From a bacterium (GTDB lineage Bacteria; Bdellovibrionota_C; UBA2361; OMII01): 19,368 bases of DNA. The position numbers and the translations under genes were made by a program. The DNA is taken from positions 1-19,368 of the forward strand of contig JAFMIS010000010.1 in the NCBI GenBank assembly GCA_017853915.1, given 5' to 3'. Below, piece after piece: positions 11,882-19,368 of this stretch (the first letter of the stretch is position 1; the number at the start of each line of letters is the position of its first letter). A model generated the notes under the pieces. It was not told where the DNA came from. It searched no databases and saw only the letters and a program-made list of their open reading frames with translations.

Positions 11882-11925
11882 TGAGGCTCGACGCGTAGCG
11901 TATGGTACGCTCTGCCTCAGCAGAG
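11882..11925 (+). promoter_or_regulatory. Two mutually exclusive hairpins just before a start codon
   Basis: Fold A: TGAGGC (11882-11887) pairs with GCCTCA (11914-11919), with an inner AGCGTA/TACGCT stem (11897-11902/11906-11911). Fold B: CTCTGC (11910-11915) pairs with GCAGAG (11920-11925). They share 11910-11919 and cannot form together; fold B touches the weak ribosome site GAGTGG before ATG 11935. This suggests translational control but is unproven. Confidence 0.4.
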
Positions 11926-11934
11926 TGGTTTGTT

Positions 11935-13041
11935 ATGTCACAGTTCTCCGATCAATTCTCTCAGTCCAATCAGAACATATTTAGTAGTCTACGCGGCCCG
12001 CGACTTGAGGGGAGTGTTGGAACGGAAGCGAGCCTCTCTTCGACGCGGAGTATTCTTAATCACGCGGGCCTCGGTCACCTTGATGAGGTGTTGGAGCGGC
12101 GGGTGGGCGCGGATCCTATCGAACTTGGCCTGATCGATGATGATGGGATCTACAGCCCATTGCGGGCGGGATTGTACCACCGTGTCACTGAATTGTTTGT
12201 TGGCGAGAGTGAACACCTTGAGCGACACAGCGGGATGGAGCACGCGGCGCGACGACCGGTGCAACGCTTCGATGTGCGACCGATCGCTTCGTGTCAGTGG
12301 GGCCCAGAGGGAGTTCGCGCGCATATCTTCTGTTGCGAGTATGGCGAAGTACCAGAGCCACCACCGCTGGTGACTTCAAGCAATATCGCGGAATACCTTG
12401 AGCAGCCTGAGGCGCGAGCGGAGCTACGCCTTGCAATTCCCTCGCGCGCCGGACTTACGCCCCCCGATGCTCTTAGCTTGATACATCCATTAAGAATGAA
12501 ACCGCGAGAATTCGTTGATCACGGGGAGGCGGGAGCTGTAGTCATCGTAGCCGAGAACGGCGGGGCATATACCCTAGAGCTGTTTTGGACGGAGGAAGCA
12601 TTTATTGATTCATTGAATCGCGTGCAGGAGATAGGTAGGGCATTAATAGATGGTGAAGCCGTAGCGCGAGCTGCCATGAGGCGTACGGGAGAGGTTGAGA
12701 TAGGCAGGGCCTCGGCGATTCTGTCAAAGTTGTACGAGAACGCGGCGCAGGTGTTTCAGACCCAGGAGAGCCCCTTGTTTCTGATCGGTATCTGGGGAAT
12801 AGCGGTCTTCCGTCGCTCGGCTACCACGTTCGAGTCCCAGATCGGGGTTGTGGGAGTCGAAGTAAAGCCTCCATCGATGTCCTCCGCGGCCGGCTTGGTT
12901 ACCACTCACAATGAATGCTTCGGCGTAGTAAATCAGACGCTCCAGCGTGATTCGCTGGGATTTATGACAGTCGCTCCGACACGAGTCTCAAGGCTTCCGA
13001 TCGCGGACCTGCCGTGGTACGAAAAATTACCAGCGCTATGA
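11935..13041 (+). CDS. Hypothetical protein, 368 aa
   Basis: Not recognised. I prefer ATG 11935 (MSQFSDQFSQSNQNIFSS) over the in-frame ATG at 11902, which lies inside a stem-loop; GAGTGG about six bases upstream is a weak ribosome site. The first ~35 residues are Ser/Gln/Asn-rich and probably disordered; there is no signal peptide and no membrane helix. The body is mixed alpha/beta with a helical middle (FIDSLNRVQEIGRALIDGEAVARAAMRR) and a beta-rich end (FLIGIWGIAVFRRSATTF, IGVVGVEVKPPS). It ends 89 bp before the converging 753-aa gene. The gap between them carries a 14-bp tandem duplication (CCTTGTGTACG at 13090 and 13104) and no clear terminator. Confidence 0.65.
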   Translation: MSQFSDQFSQSNQNIFSSLRGPRLEGSVGTEASLSSTRSILNHAGLGHLDEVLERRVGADPIELGLIDDDGIYSPLRAGLYHRVTELFVGESEHLERHSGMEHAARRPVQRFDVRPIASCQWGPEGVRAHIFCCEYGEVPEPPPLVTSSNIAEYLEQPEARAELRLAIPSRAGLTPPDALSLIHPLRMKPREFVDHGEAGAVVIVAENGGAYTLELFWTEEAFIDSLNRVQEIGRALIDGEAVARAAMRRTGEVEIGRASAILSKLYENAAQVFQTQESPLFLIGIWGIAVFRRSATTFESQIGVVGVEVKPPSMSSAAGLVTTHNECFGVVNQTLQRDSLGFMTVAPTRVSRLPIADLPWYEKLPAL

Positions 13042-13130
13042 GAACTCCGTGGCTGGTCTCAATGAGGGCTTCCCACATCGCTCCGAGCTCCTTGTGTACG
13101 CTTCCTTGTGTACGAAACGGCGCGACGCCC

Positions 13131-15392
13131 TTACAGTATGCCGCGTTGATAGCTTCGGTAGATATCGATCCATATTGGAGCGGCTTGAAATTGAAGGGCA
13201 ACGCTCGATTGGCGAGCCAGTTCGGGGTCGAGTAGGTGCCACAATGAGCCGCGACCCTTGGCGTTGACGATATTCCGCGCTCGGTGCAGGATGCGCTGCT
13301 CAAGCTCCTCAATTGGCATCTTATTGCAACACCCCGCCGCGGCGCTGGAGAATCCATCGAGGTATACTAAGCCATCCTCAAGAAGCTTGGTTAAGGTTTT
13401 TGCCCCGTGATCATTCAGAGCCGCGAGAATCAGATGGGCCTCCGGAGCGTAGAGCGCCGGCGAGATGAGTTGATTGTATTGCTCCAGAAGTTCTTCCCTG
13501 TCTTCAATGTGCCAGGAGCGAGCCTCAGAGATCGCGGCTACGACAGACGCTCCTTTCCAAAGCGGTGCGGTGAGAAGTAGTTCAGCTGTGCCTGCTTCAT
13601 TGCTGCTCGAGTACAGCTCGAGCCACTGGCGCACCCGCTGGCGACCGCCCTCAGGTAATTTCCGAATCGTTGTTTCGTGGTCGTCCATAATCGAAAGGAT
13701 GTCCATGGATTGTTGGATGGGCGTAAAATCAGCCACGTTAATGAGCTGGGGAGACTCTTGTGCTAGCTTGGGAAGTAGCTCCCAGGCAGCCTGATACCGT
13801 TCCTTAAGTAGCGCAAAGAAGGGACGAAAGCTTTCGTTGCACTGTTCGTATGAGAGTCCAAAATAATTGTGGATCTCGTTATCCTCGTCAGGTGAGACGT
13901 CGAATGGAACAGGGTTCGCAGGATTGTTGAACCGTGTATTTCGGGCGTCGTCATCGGCTGACAGGGGGTTGAGCTGAGACTCTAGTTGTGAGAGCCATTT
14001 AGCAAGAGCTTCCATGTCGGTAAGCAGATCGCGCGAATTTGGCCTGATAATCGTCATGTACATCTCGAGTGGTCGGGCAGTCGGAGCGTCATTGAGCTCA
14101 CCCTCGGTTTGAGATTTTGCGTTCGCGCGATCAGGGTAAGAGGAGACCTCTTGACTGTTCTCAACAGGAGCTTTTCCGGGCGCGATCTGAATTATAAAGC
14201 CAGCCGGCTGCTCGAAGGACCTGCGCTGGCCCTCGTAGTAGAGAGTGAATAGGTGCGGGCGTAACACTTTCCAATTCTTATCTTCCTGTAATTGGAGGAG
14301 CTCTGAGCGTAGTTGGGTAACTAACCTCTCGAGAGCATCGTCCGGAAGCACGACAATCTGAGCCTCTTCGCGGAAGCGAGCCTCTATCTGGGCGCACTGC
14401 ACTTCGATACTGCCAGTATAAGGAGAGATTTTATCGAGAGGTACGCATCGTTCGGGGGAGTGAGTGGCGCGGTCGAAGAAAACGAGCGACTCAAGTTCGA
14501 CCGTGCGCATGACGTGGCGAGCCCGCTCTTTTATCGCCTCTACGAGCGTCTCGTGGCTCGGAATCTCCGTTGGGGGGGCGATACCACTAACTTCCTCGCG
14601 ATCAAGAATAAGGTCAGCCAGTTGCTCGTAGTAGGCCTGTGTGTCGACCGGATAAAGTATCTGCTGCTCTACGATGTCGCGCACACCCTCTGGTAGCCTT
14701 TCATCTGATAGCATTCTGAAGTTCTTCTCCATCGCTGCCATGACTTCGCGCAGAAAGTCATCCTCACGGGGGAGATGAAGGTGCTTTGTTCTCAATTCAG
14801 AGGCGTGGGGAAAGAGATCCCCCGTAAGCACGAACGATGTATGGGATCTCCCTCGACAGAAGTCGCGTAGGCCGACGACGATCTCCTCAAGATCAGCCCG
14901 AAACAGAGAGGCGCGCGCTACAACGAGAGATACAAGCCAGTCGGTGTGCTCGTGCTCAGCGCGCAAGATCTCCCGTATTAAGGGGATGATCTCTTTCGGC
15001 GGGGTGTTCTGTACCCACAGTTGTATAGCGGGTCCATTAGCGGAGATCTCCTCCACCCTCTCAATAGTAGTGGCCGCGGCGACTAGGTCGTGACGCCAGG
15101 AGCTTATCAAGGTTGAGATCATCCTACCGCTCTCGTCGATGTTGGCGGGGTTGAGAATAATATCAGTGATAATCTGTCGGGCTTCCTCTCGGTCGGCTCG
15201 GGAGGATGAGTTTAGCTGCCGGAGAGTTCCCTCCATTAGCGCAAGAGCTGTTTCCTCGGGGTTAGTTGATGATCGTTGCACGCCGAGAGTCGATGCCAGA
15301 GATAGCGTCCGATGCTCATCAGTCTCAGCCACGGCCTTTAGGCCGTCCGGTAGGAATCGAGCAAATTGTAGGGTGCTAAATTGGTCTGACAT
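13131..15392 (-). CDS. Large orphan alpha-helical protein, 753 aa
   Basis: Not recognised. It starts at ATG 15392 (MSDQFSTLQFARFLPDG), with GAGATAGG directly upstream as a poor ribosome site. The chain is hydrophilic, without signal peptide or membrane helices, and almost wholly helical by eye: residues ~1-390 hold many amphipathic helices (EEARQIITDIILNPANID, PLIREILRAEHEHTDW) that could be HEAT/ARM-like solenoid units, residues ~405-435 are a disordered acidic/polar linker, and residues ~440-753 are helical again (LLEQYNQLISPALYAPEAHL). It is divergent from the 229-aa gene at 15645 and convergent with the 368-aa gene. No enzymatic motif was found. A scaffold or binding role is only a guess from the helical content. 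Confidence 0.72.
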   Translation of the reverse strand: MSDQFSTLQFARFLPDGLKAVAETDEHRTLSLASTLGVQRSSTNPEETALALMEGTLRQLNSSSRADREEARQIITDIILNPANIDESGRMISTLISSWRHDLVAAATTIERVEEISANGPAIQLWVQNTPPKEIIPLIREILRAEHEHTDWLVSLVVARASLFRADLEEIVVGLRDFCRGRSHTSFVLTGDLFPHASELRTKHLHLPREDDFLREVMAAMEKNFRMLSDERLPEGVRDIVEQQILYPVDTQAYYEQLADLILDREEVSGIAPPTEIPSHETLVEAIKERARHVMRTVELESLVFFDRATHSPERCVPLDKISPYTGSIEVQCAQIEARFREEAQIVVLPDDALERLVTQLRSELLQLQEDKNWKVLRPHLFTLYYEGQRRSFEQPAGFIIQIAPGKAPVENSQEVSSYPDRANAKSQTEGELNDAPTARPLEMYMTIIRPNSRDLLTDMEALAKWLSQLESQLNPLSADDDARNTRFNNPANPVPFDVSPDEDNEIHNYFGLSYEQCNESFRPFFALLKERYQAAWELLPKLAQESPQLINVADFTPIQQSMDILSIMDDHETTIRKLPEGGRQRVRQWLELYSSSNEAGTAELLLTAPLWKGASVVAAISEARSWHIEDREELLEQYNQLISPALYAPEAHLILAALNDHGAKTLTKLLEDGLVYLDGFSSAAAGCCNKMPIEELEQRILHRARNIVNAKGRGSLWHLLDPELARQSSVALQFQAAPIWIDIYRSYQRGIL

Positions 15393-15438
15393 CCTATCTC
15401 TCGTCCCCTATAAGTCACGAGCTGGGGCCCAAAGCGAC

Positions 15439-15467
15439 ATTCTGCTCTTGAATTCGGACAGGTTCAA
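15439..15467 (-). promoter_or_regulatory. Sigma70-like promoter for the 753-aa gene
   Basis: On the minus strand: TTGAAC (15467-15462), 17-bp spacer, CAGAAT (15444-15439). Each hexamer matches consensus at four of six positions, and the start would be ~40 nt before the ATG. The remainder of the 252-bp divergent region shows no convincing plus-strand promoter. Confidence 0.38.
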
Positions 15468-15644
15468 TTGGTTTATGCCCTTGGCCGAATGCTTGAGTAT
15501 TACATAGCAGGGTAGATATCTGTAGTGGAGTGTCGTGATCTGTAGGAACTAGCGCAGGCTCCCACAAAGGTCTGTCCCCCGAGCTGCCGTGGTTTTGGAT
15601 TATGGACGGTTTATTAAATGTCCTGTAATTGGTACTTTTAACCG

Positions 15645-16334
15645 ATGGATAGGGCTGATCCAAACTTTTGGAGCTACAAAACAGAGATTATCAAACCGGC
15701 TGGTACAGGTGTGCGTGAGGCGTTGCGCACACTGGAGTGTCTCTGCTCTTTAACGTTACCGAAACCTGAGGGGTTTTCGGTGAATGTGCAAAAGCCTCAC
15801 CTATCGGTATTTCCTGCCTCGATGAGCGAGTCTCTTGGTCCAATCGTTTTCTCAAGCGATACGCGACGGCTCTACTGTTACGCGGTGCGTTATAATGACG
15901 GGGGCTTGGGGGTCCTTTTCGTGACCGGGGTCGGAATCGGCCCACTGTGCGCTAGTGGATTATTGCCAGAAGCAGTTGGAGAATTAGGCGCGGATTCTCG
16001 CTGCCGCGGCGGCATTAAGAGTCATACCCTGGTTAACATTAAGACCCCTCGGGGCCAGACCTGCTTTTTTGAGACGAATAAACTGAGGGAATCTCAAGCT
16101 TCGTTTCAATCGATCATTCAAAGGGCGCATGAGGAGCGTTACGTGGGCTATCCAAATCTCAAGACTCTTGAGGTGGATTTGGTAGGATGGGGGCCGTTGT
16201 CTCGTCATTTACCGCGATGCATATTCGAAACCTCATCCGAGGGTACCCTCGTCTTGCGTGTTGCCTGGGGCAGTCGAAAACAGGATCAAAGAGATCTGTT
16301 TATAGAGCCTAATCGGGCAGAGCGGCGGGTGTAG
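15645..16334 (+). CDS. Hypothetical protein, 229 aa
   Basis: Not recognised. ATG 15645 lacks a Shine-Dalgarno (TTTTAACCG precedes it), as for the genes at 9411 and 3191. There is no signal peptide. The centre is beta/glycine-rich (RRLYCYAVRYNDGGLGVLFVTGVGIGP, given here only as its position around residues 74-100), followed by a charged helical part (FETNKLRESQASFQSIIQRAHEER cut at ~145-168) and a beta-like end (GTLVLRVAWGSR). It has seven cysteines but no metal-site pattern. Transcribed away from the 753-aa gene and 191 bp before the OPR-RAP gene, with which it might be co-transcribed, although a promoter candidate lies between them. Confidence 0.58.
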   Translation: MDRADPNFWSYKTEIIKPAGTGVREALRTLECLCSLTLPKPEGFSVNVQKPHLSVFPASMSESLGPIVFSSDTRRLYCYAVRYNDGGLGVLFVTGVGIGPLCASGLLPEAVGELGADSRCRGGIKSHTLVNIKTPRGQTCFFETNKLRESQASFQSIIQRAHEERYVGYPNLKTLEVDLVGWGPLSRHLPRCIFETSSEGTLVLRVAWGSRKQDQRDLFIEPNRAERRV

Positions 16335-16460
16335 GGTAGCCTGGATATGCGAGCTTACGCGAATAAGATTTGACCTGGAAATGACAGATTGAGACAGCAA
16401 TCAATCACAAGCTAGAGATTGCAGGTGGAGGATAGCTGGGTGGTGAATTGTTGCTGCACG

Positions 16461-16489
16461 TTGGCTCTACTCGACAGAAGCGACATATT
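16461..16489 (+). promoter_or_regulatory. Sigma70-like promoter for the OPR-RAP gene
   Basis: TTGGCT (16461-16466), 17-bp spacer, CATATT (16484-16489), each four of six to consensus. Predicted start near 16496, about 30 nt before the TTG start. Confidence 0.35.
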
Positions 16490-16525
16490 TGAAGTTCCTG
16501 ATCTTTTTGACTAAAGGTAGAAGGT

Positions 16526-19072
16526 TTGGGATCCTCCCCAGGTATGTTTGAGCCTCCCCGCAATGGGGTCCTTCCATCTGATGGTGCACATCCCGTAGCT
16601 TCTCCTCCTTTGCGGCAGGATAAGGCAGCCGTGCAGGCTGAGTCGCGGGGCTATAGAGCAACGCCCCTAGTCGTGCTGTCTGATGCGATTCAGCAGGCAC
16701 ACACAGAAACGCAAACGTTAAGGGCTTCGGGAGTATTCGGTATTCCTGAGGTTGTTCGTGTTCTGGGCGCTTTCGCGGATGTTTGGGCAGCTACGCCGCG
16801 CGACGTAACTCGGGCACTTCCGTCTTCTCTCGCTCAATCCAAGAATGCTCTCGTAGGCGAGATCCTCAACATAATCGCGCATCAATCCGAACCGATCTCT
16901 TTGACCGATGCTTGTGCAGTAGTGACGGCCTTGGCGCAGTTGGGTCGTTGTAGTAATCCGGTGCTTCTGAAGGCCTCCCGCGCGATTGGGGATTGCAAAC
17001 GACAGATGGCCACCCCTGAGCTTGTGCAGGCGCTTCGCGGATTCTCTCGTCTGGGATTTGGCGACCGGGGCCTCATGAGGGAGGTTCAGGATCGAATGAG
17101 CCGGAGTACCGCGCCGGTGGATCCATCTGACCTCGCCGCGGTTGCCTCGATCTGGGCGAATCTGGGCGAGAGAGATGTGCCTTTTTTGGTTGGGCTCGCA
17201 AAAGATGCCGCAAAGAGGATTAGCTCATTCAAACCGGGAGAGCTATGTGAGTTGCTGTCCGCGTACTCGCGCTTAGATCTCCGTGTTTCAGAGCTTCTGG
17301 GCTCGCTTCGCCAGCTTCAGCTTTCGGATCTTCGAGGGTATTCGACGCGTCAACTGGTGTGGTTGGCAGACTCCTGCGCTTCGCTGGGGGTTAAGACAGG
17401 AGAGCACACGCGTCGGGATTTCTTCGAGGCGCTTACCGGCCGAATAGGTCCAAAAATTGGGAAGCTTAACCCGACCGAACTGTGCCAGATCATGGGAGCA
17501 TCCGCCAAGCTACGCGTTAACGCGGGGTGGCTTTTGAATGCAATCACGCCACAGGTGTTGTCAAGTCGTCATCAATTGTCGCCCCATGCCCTCGCACCCC
17601 TCTTATCGGGAGCCGCTGCGTTATCGCCTCAAACTCCCCTCTGCCATGAGCTACGAGATAAAGTTATCTTATTCGCGAGCAGCGATCGTTTCTCCCCGAA
17701 GCAATTGGCAGAGATCGGGTCGGCGTACGCCAAGCATCAACCACCTGATCGCGAAGTCTTGAAAGCTGTGGCTGATTCAGCTGTGCGAGGCTTCGCTCAA
17801 TTTGGGTCACACGAACGCGCGTCTCTAGCTCGTTCGTTAGTGAAGACAGGGGGGCGCTACCCTGAATTCGCTAAGCATGTCGCGACCCTCTCGCACGTAG
17901 AGATGAGTCAAGCCAGTTCAAGAGATGTCGTTGGAATGGTATGGGCCTACGCCAAACTATCAGCGAAAGAGCAGGAGAGGAATGAGGATCAACAGAAAAT
18001 AGCGCACGACTTTGTGGCGCACGTGGTTGAGAGATTAAGCCATGACCTGCATGAATTAAATGGAGTGCAGCTCTCGAATCTCTCGTCCGCCCTTGGCTCG
18101 CTAAATTGTGCTCCGCGAAAATTTTTGGCGCGTCTAGGTGATGAGGTGATCAATCGACTGCAGGGTAGAGATGGCTCGGCGCATGGTGATGAATTTAGTC
18201 CTCAGTCTGTGTCTATGATCCTGTGGGCATTCGCCAAACTTGGTCAGAATCACCATGATCTTTTCAGAGCAGGAGCGGTTGATGTCGTACAAAGAACCGA
18301 TCAGTATAAGCTGCGCGAACTTTCGTCGGTCGCTTGGGCATGCGCCACAATTAAATATCGTGATGTGGAGCTCTTTAGCGCTATAGCCGAGCAGATGGTA
18401 CGCGGACGACCAGGGCAGCCTCTAAATCGTCAGGATCTCTCCAACACCGCATGGGCCTTTGCCACTCTCAATGTTCAGCATGAGGATCTTTTGCAGTACA
18501 TTACGCGTTTGGCGCGCGATGAATCAGCCGAATTGCAGCTTGAGCCGAGAGATAGAGCGAATATCGCGTGGTCCCTGGCGATACTGAATCCATCGCTCGT
18601 TAGACACGTGTGTAGCGCACAAGACCTCGCTGGCTTCCCGTACCCACCTCAGTGGAGGCAGGTGTATCATGCCTTGCTGGTGGCCGGACTTATCTCCCCG
18701 CAGGAATCGCACCCGCGCTTGGAAGCGGCGATGTCGTTCCACGACGAGCATCCTCCTCAAAGCTTTGAGCGCATGCTCTACGCGGACCTGCAGACGGAAT
18801 TGGATCTCTCATCGGAAGAGCTTGAGCTTCAAGTGTGGGTGGCCGGATGTGAGTGTGATATTCGCATTGGAAAGGTATTGATCGAGTGCGATGGAGATCA
18901 GTTTCATCGCTCCTGGGGGCCAGATGGGGATGTCGCGCTTGGGCCGGACGTCATCCAGGACGAAATTGCCTCGCAGTTCGGGTATCGGGTGGTGCACGTT
19001 CGAGACAGCGAGTATTTTGGTGGCGACAAGTCAGCCGTGTTAGAGAGGGTTCGTAAGGCCGTGAGGGGGTAG
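16526..19072 (+). CDS. OPR-repeat (octatricopeptide-like) protein with C-terminal RAP domain, 848 aa
   Basis: Start TTG 16526 is supported by AAAGG about eight bases upstream; ATG 16544 is the alternative. After a Pro/Ser-rich N-terminus (~45 aa), residues ~165-690 hold about 14 helical repeats of 36-40 residues. The clearest signatures are SIWANLGERD (~208), SAYSRLDLR (~245), VWAYAKLS (~471), LWAFAKLG (~567), AWACATIKY (~604), AWAFATLN (~641) and AWSLAILN (~681), the W-A-x-A-x-L pattern of OPR/FASTK-type RNA-binding arrays. The end (~775-846) is a RAP domain: CDIRIGKVLIECDGDQFHRS, then DVIQDEIASQFGYRVVHVRD. RAP has a PD-(D/E)xK-like fold, and the D...IECDG residues are retained. Likely role: sequence-specific RNA binding, perhaps cleavage. 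The architecture is known mainly from organelle-targeted eukaryotic proteins, with scattered bacterial members. Confidence 0.88.
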   Translation: MGSSPGMFEPPRNGVLPSDGAHPVASPPLRQDKAAVQAESRGYRATPLVVLSDAIQQAHTETQTLRASGVFGIPEVVRVLGAFADVWAATPRDVTRALPSSLAQSKNALVGEILNIIAHQSEPISLTDACAVVTALAQLGRCSNPVLLKASRAIGDCKRQMATPELVQALRGFSRLGFGDRGLMREVQDRMSRSTAPVDPSDLAAVASIWANLGERDVPFLVGLAKDAAKRISSFKPGELCELLSAYSRLDLRVSELLGSLRQLQLSDLRGYSTRQLVWLADSCASLGVKTGEHTRRDFFEALTGRIGPKIGKLNPTELCQIMGASAKLRVNAGWLLNAITPQVLSSRHQLSPHALAPLLSGAAALSPQTPLCHELRDKVILFASSDRFSPKQLAEIGSAYAKHQPPDREVLKAVADSAVRGFAQFGSHERASLARSLVKTGGRYPEFAKHVATLSHVEMSQASSRDVVGMVWAYAKLSAKEQERNEDQQKIAHDFVAHVVERLSHDLHELNGVQLSNLSSALGSLNCAPRKFLARLGDEVINRLQGRDGSAHGDEFSPQSVSMILWAFAKLGQNHHDLFRAGAVDVVQRTDQYKLRELSSVAWACATIKYRDVELFSAIAEQMVRGRPGQPLNRQDLSNTAWAFATLNVQHEDLLQYITRLARDESAELQLEPRDRANIAWSLAILNPSLVRHVCSAQDLAGFPYPPQWRQVYHALLVAGLISPQESHPRLEAAMSFHDEHPPQSFERMLYADLQTELDLSSEELELQVWVAGCECDIRIGKVLIECDGDQFHRSWGPDGDVALGPDVIQDEIASQFGYRVVHVRDSEYFGGDKSAVLERVRKAVRG

Positions 19073-19159
19073 TTCCTCATCGGGTCGAGAAACCGCGGCG
19101 CTATCTATCAAAGCCCTAAACGAGCCGCACCCTCCATCACAAATATCTGTTTGTTCCCC

Positions 19160-19214
19160 TGGAGGGCGCCCGGTTCGGGCGCCGAGATGTTGCGAATCCC
19201 CCGGCCTATTTCGG
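19160..19214. repeat. Hairpin repeat element, copy 2
   Basis: TGGAGGGCGCCCGG at 19160 with hairpin GGCGCCCG-GTT-CGGGCGCC, then GAGATGTTGCGAAT. It aligns with 11806-11861 over ~55 bp with a handful of substitutions and one 1-base gap near the end. The flanking AAATAT inverted arms seen in copy 1 are not well preserved here. Confidence 0.75.
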
Positions 19215-19270
19215 GTACGTTCACGTTTGCGAGCACGCGCACGTTGGGGTAGGGATACACAGAGGCACTA

Positions 19271-19347
19271 TGATCCGTTGATCAGCCCGATATAATTCAA
19301 GCTGTTAGGGTATTTGCGAGGACACATTTCGGTCTAAAACCACCGAA
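19271..19347 (+). promoter_or_regulatory. Possible promoter/leader structures reading off the right edge
   Basis: TGATC-CGTT-GATCA hairpin (19271-19284), a consensus TATAAT (19291-19296) without a good -35, and a stem TTCGGT (19328-19333)/ACCGAA (19342-19347). Together they could be the promoter and 5' leader of a gene beyond the window. No coding region is visible in the last 296 bases. Confidence 0.25.
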
Positions 19348-19368
19348 TGGTTTCAAATCGTTGTGTTT

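Noticed and set aside
11547..11984. 145-aa plus-strand ORF
   Set aside because: It crosses the hairpin repeat and runs past the ATG at 11935 into the 368-aa gene in another frame; the minus frame at 11541 has better codon character.
12962..13357. 131-aa minus-strand ORF overlapping the ends of two genes
   Set aside because: Parts read plausibly, but it overlaps the 3' end of the 368-aa gene and the well-supported 753-aa frame, with no ribosome site.
1..19368. CRISPR array or rRNA genes
   Set aside because: No regularly spaced identical repeats and no rRNA-like conserved segments were seen anywhere in the window.

Overview
The window looks like Gram-negative bacterial chromosome of moderate GC content. 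Two predicted lipoproteins carry clear lipoboxes, and the left edge holds the end of a ribosomal-protein (spc-type) operon: secY followed by adk. I cannot assign a phylum from the sequence alone. Many start sites have a recognisable Shine-Dalgarno, but several (9411, 15645 and 3191) do not, and TTG starts seem to be used.

Layout. 1-1420: the 3' part of secY and a short-type adenylate kinase. The usual followers (map, infA, rpmJ, rpsM or rpsM directly) are absent, so the housekeeping operon breaks here. 1649-2728: an HD-domain phosphohydrolase with a degenerate methyltransferase-like tail. 2729-3190: non-coding and almost entirely folded into back-to-back hairpins. 3191-3493: a short MarR-type regulator followed by a strong GC hairpin. 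3796-8243: an orphan 183-aa protein, then a tight three-gene unit (919 aa, an 87-aa proline-rich protein, 244 aa), all unrecognised. 8244-8724: non-coding, with a 191-bp foldback MITE-like element flanked by TTAG duplications. 8725-10697: a LysM lipoprotein and a 428-aa protein with weak kinase/SelO-like motifs. 10801-11259 (minus): a glycine-rich lipoprotein with tandem repeats. 11541-11744 (minus): a small ORF, possibly a remnant. 11935-13041: an orphan protein. 13131-15392 (minus): a 753-aa orphan, divergent from a 229-aa orphan at 15645-16334. 16526-19072: an 848-aa protein with octatricopeptide-like (OPR) helical repeats and a C-terminal RAP domain, an RNA-binding architecture best known from eukaryotic organelles. 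The right edge holds a second copy of a hairpin repeat also found at 11806.

How it fits together. Right of adk the window is accessory: mostly large soluble proteins without signal peptides, many with short Ser/Gln/Gly/Pro-rich N-termini, mixed with small palindromic elements. The two most unusual signals are (1) the palindromic elements, namely a foldback MITE-like element, a related mini-foldback that shares its terminal sequence, and a run of about six independent hairpins before the marR-like gene, and (2) the OPR-RAP protein among orphan proteins, one possibly kinase-like. A secreted-effector island of a host-associated bacterium is one reading. It is inference only, because no secretion genes are visible.
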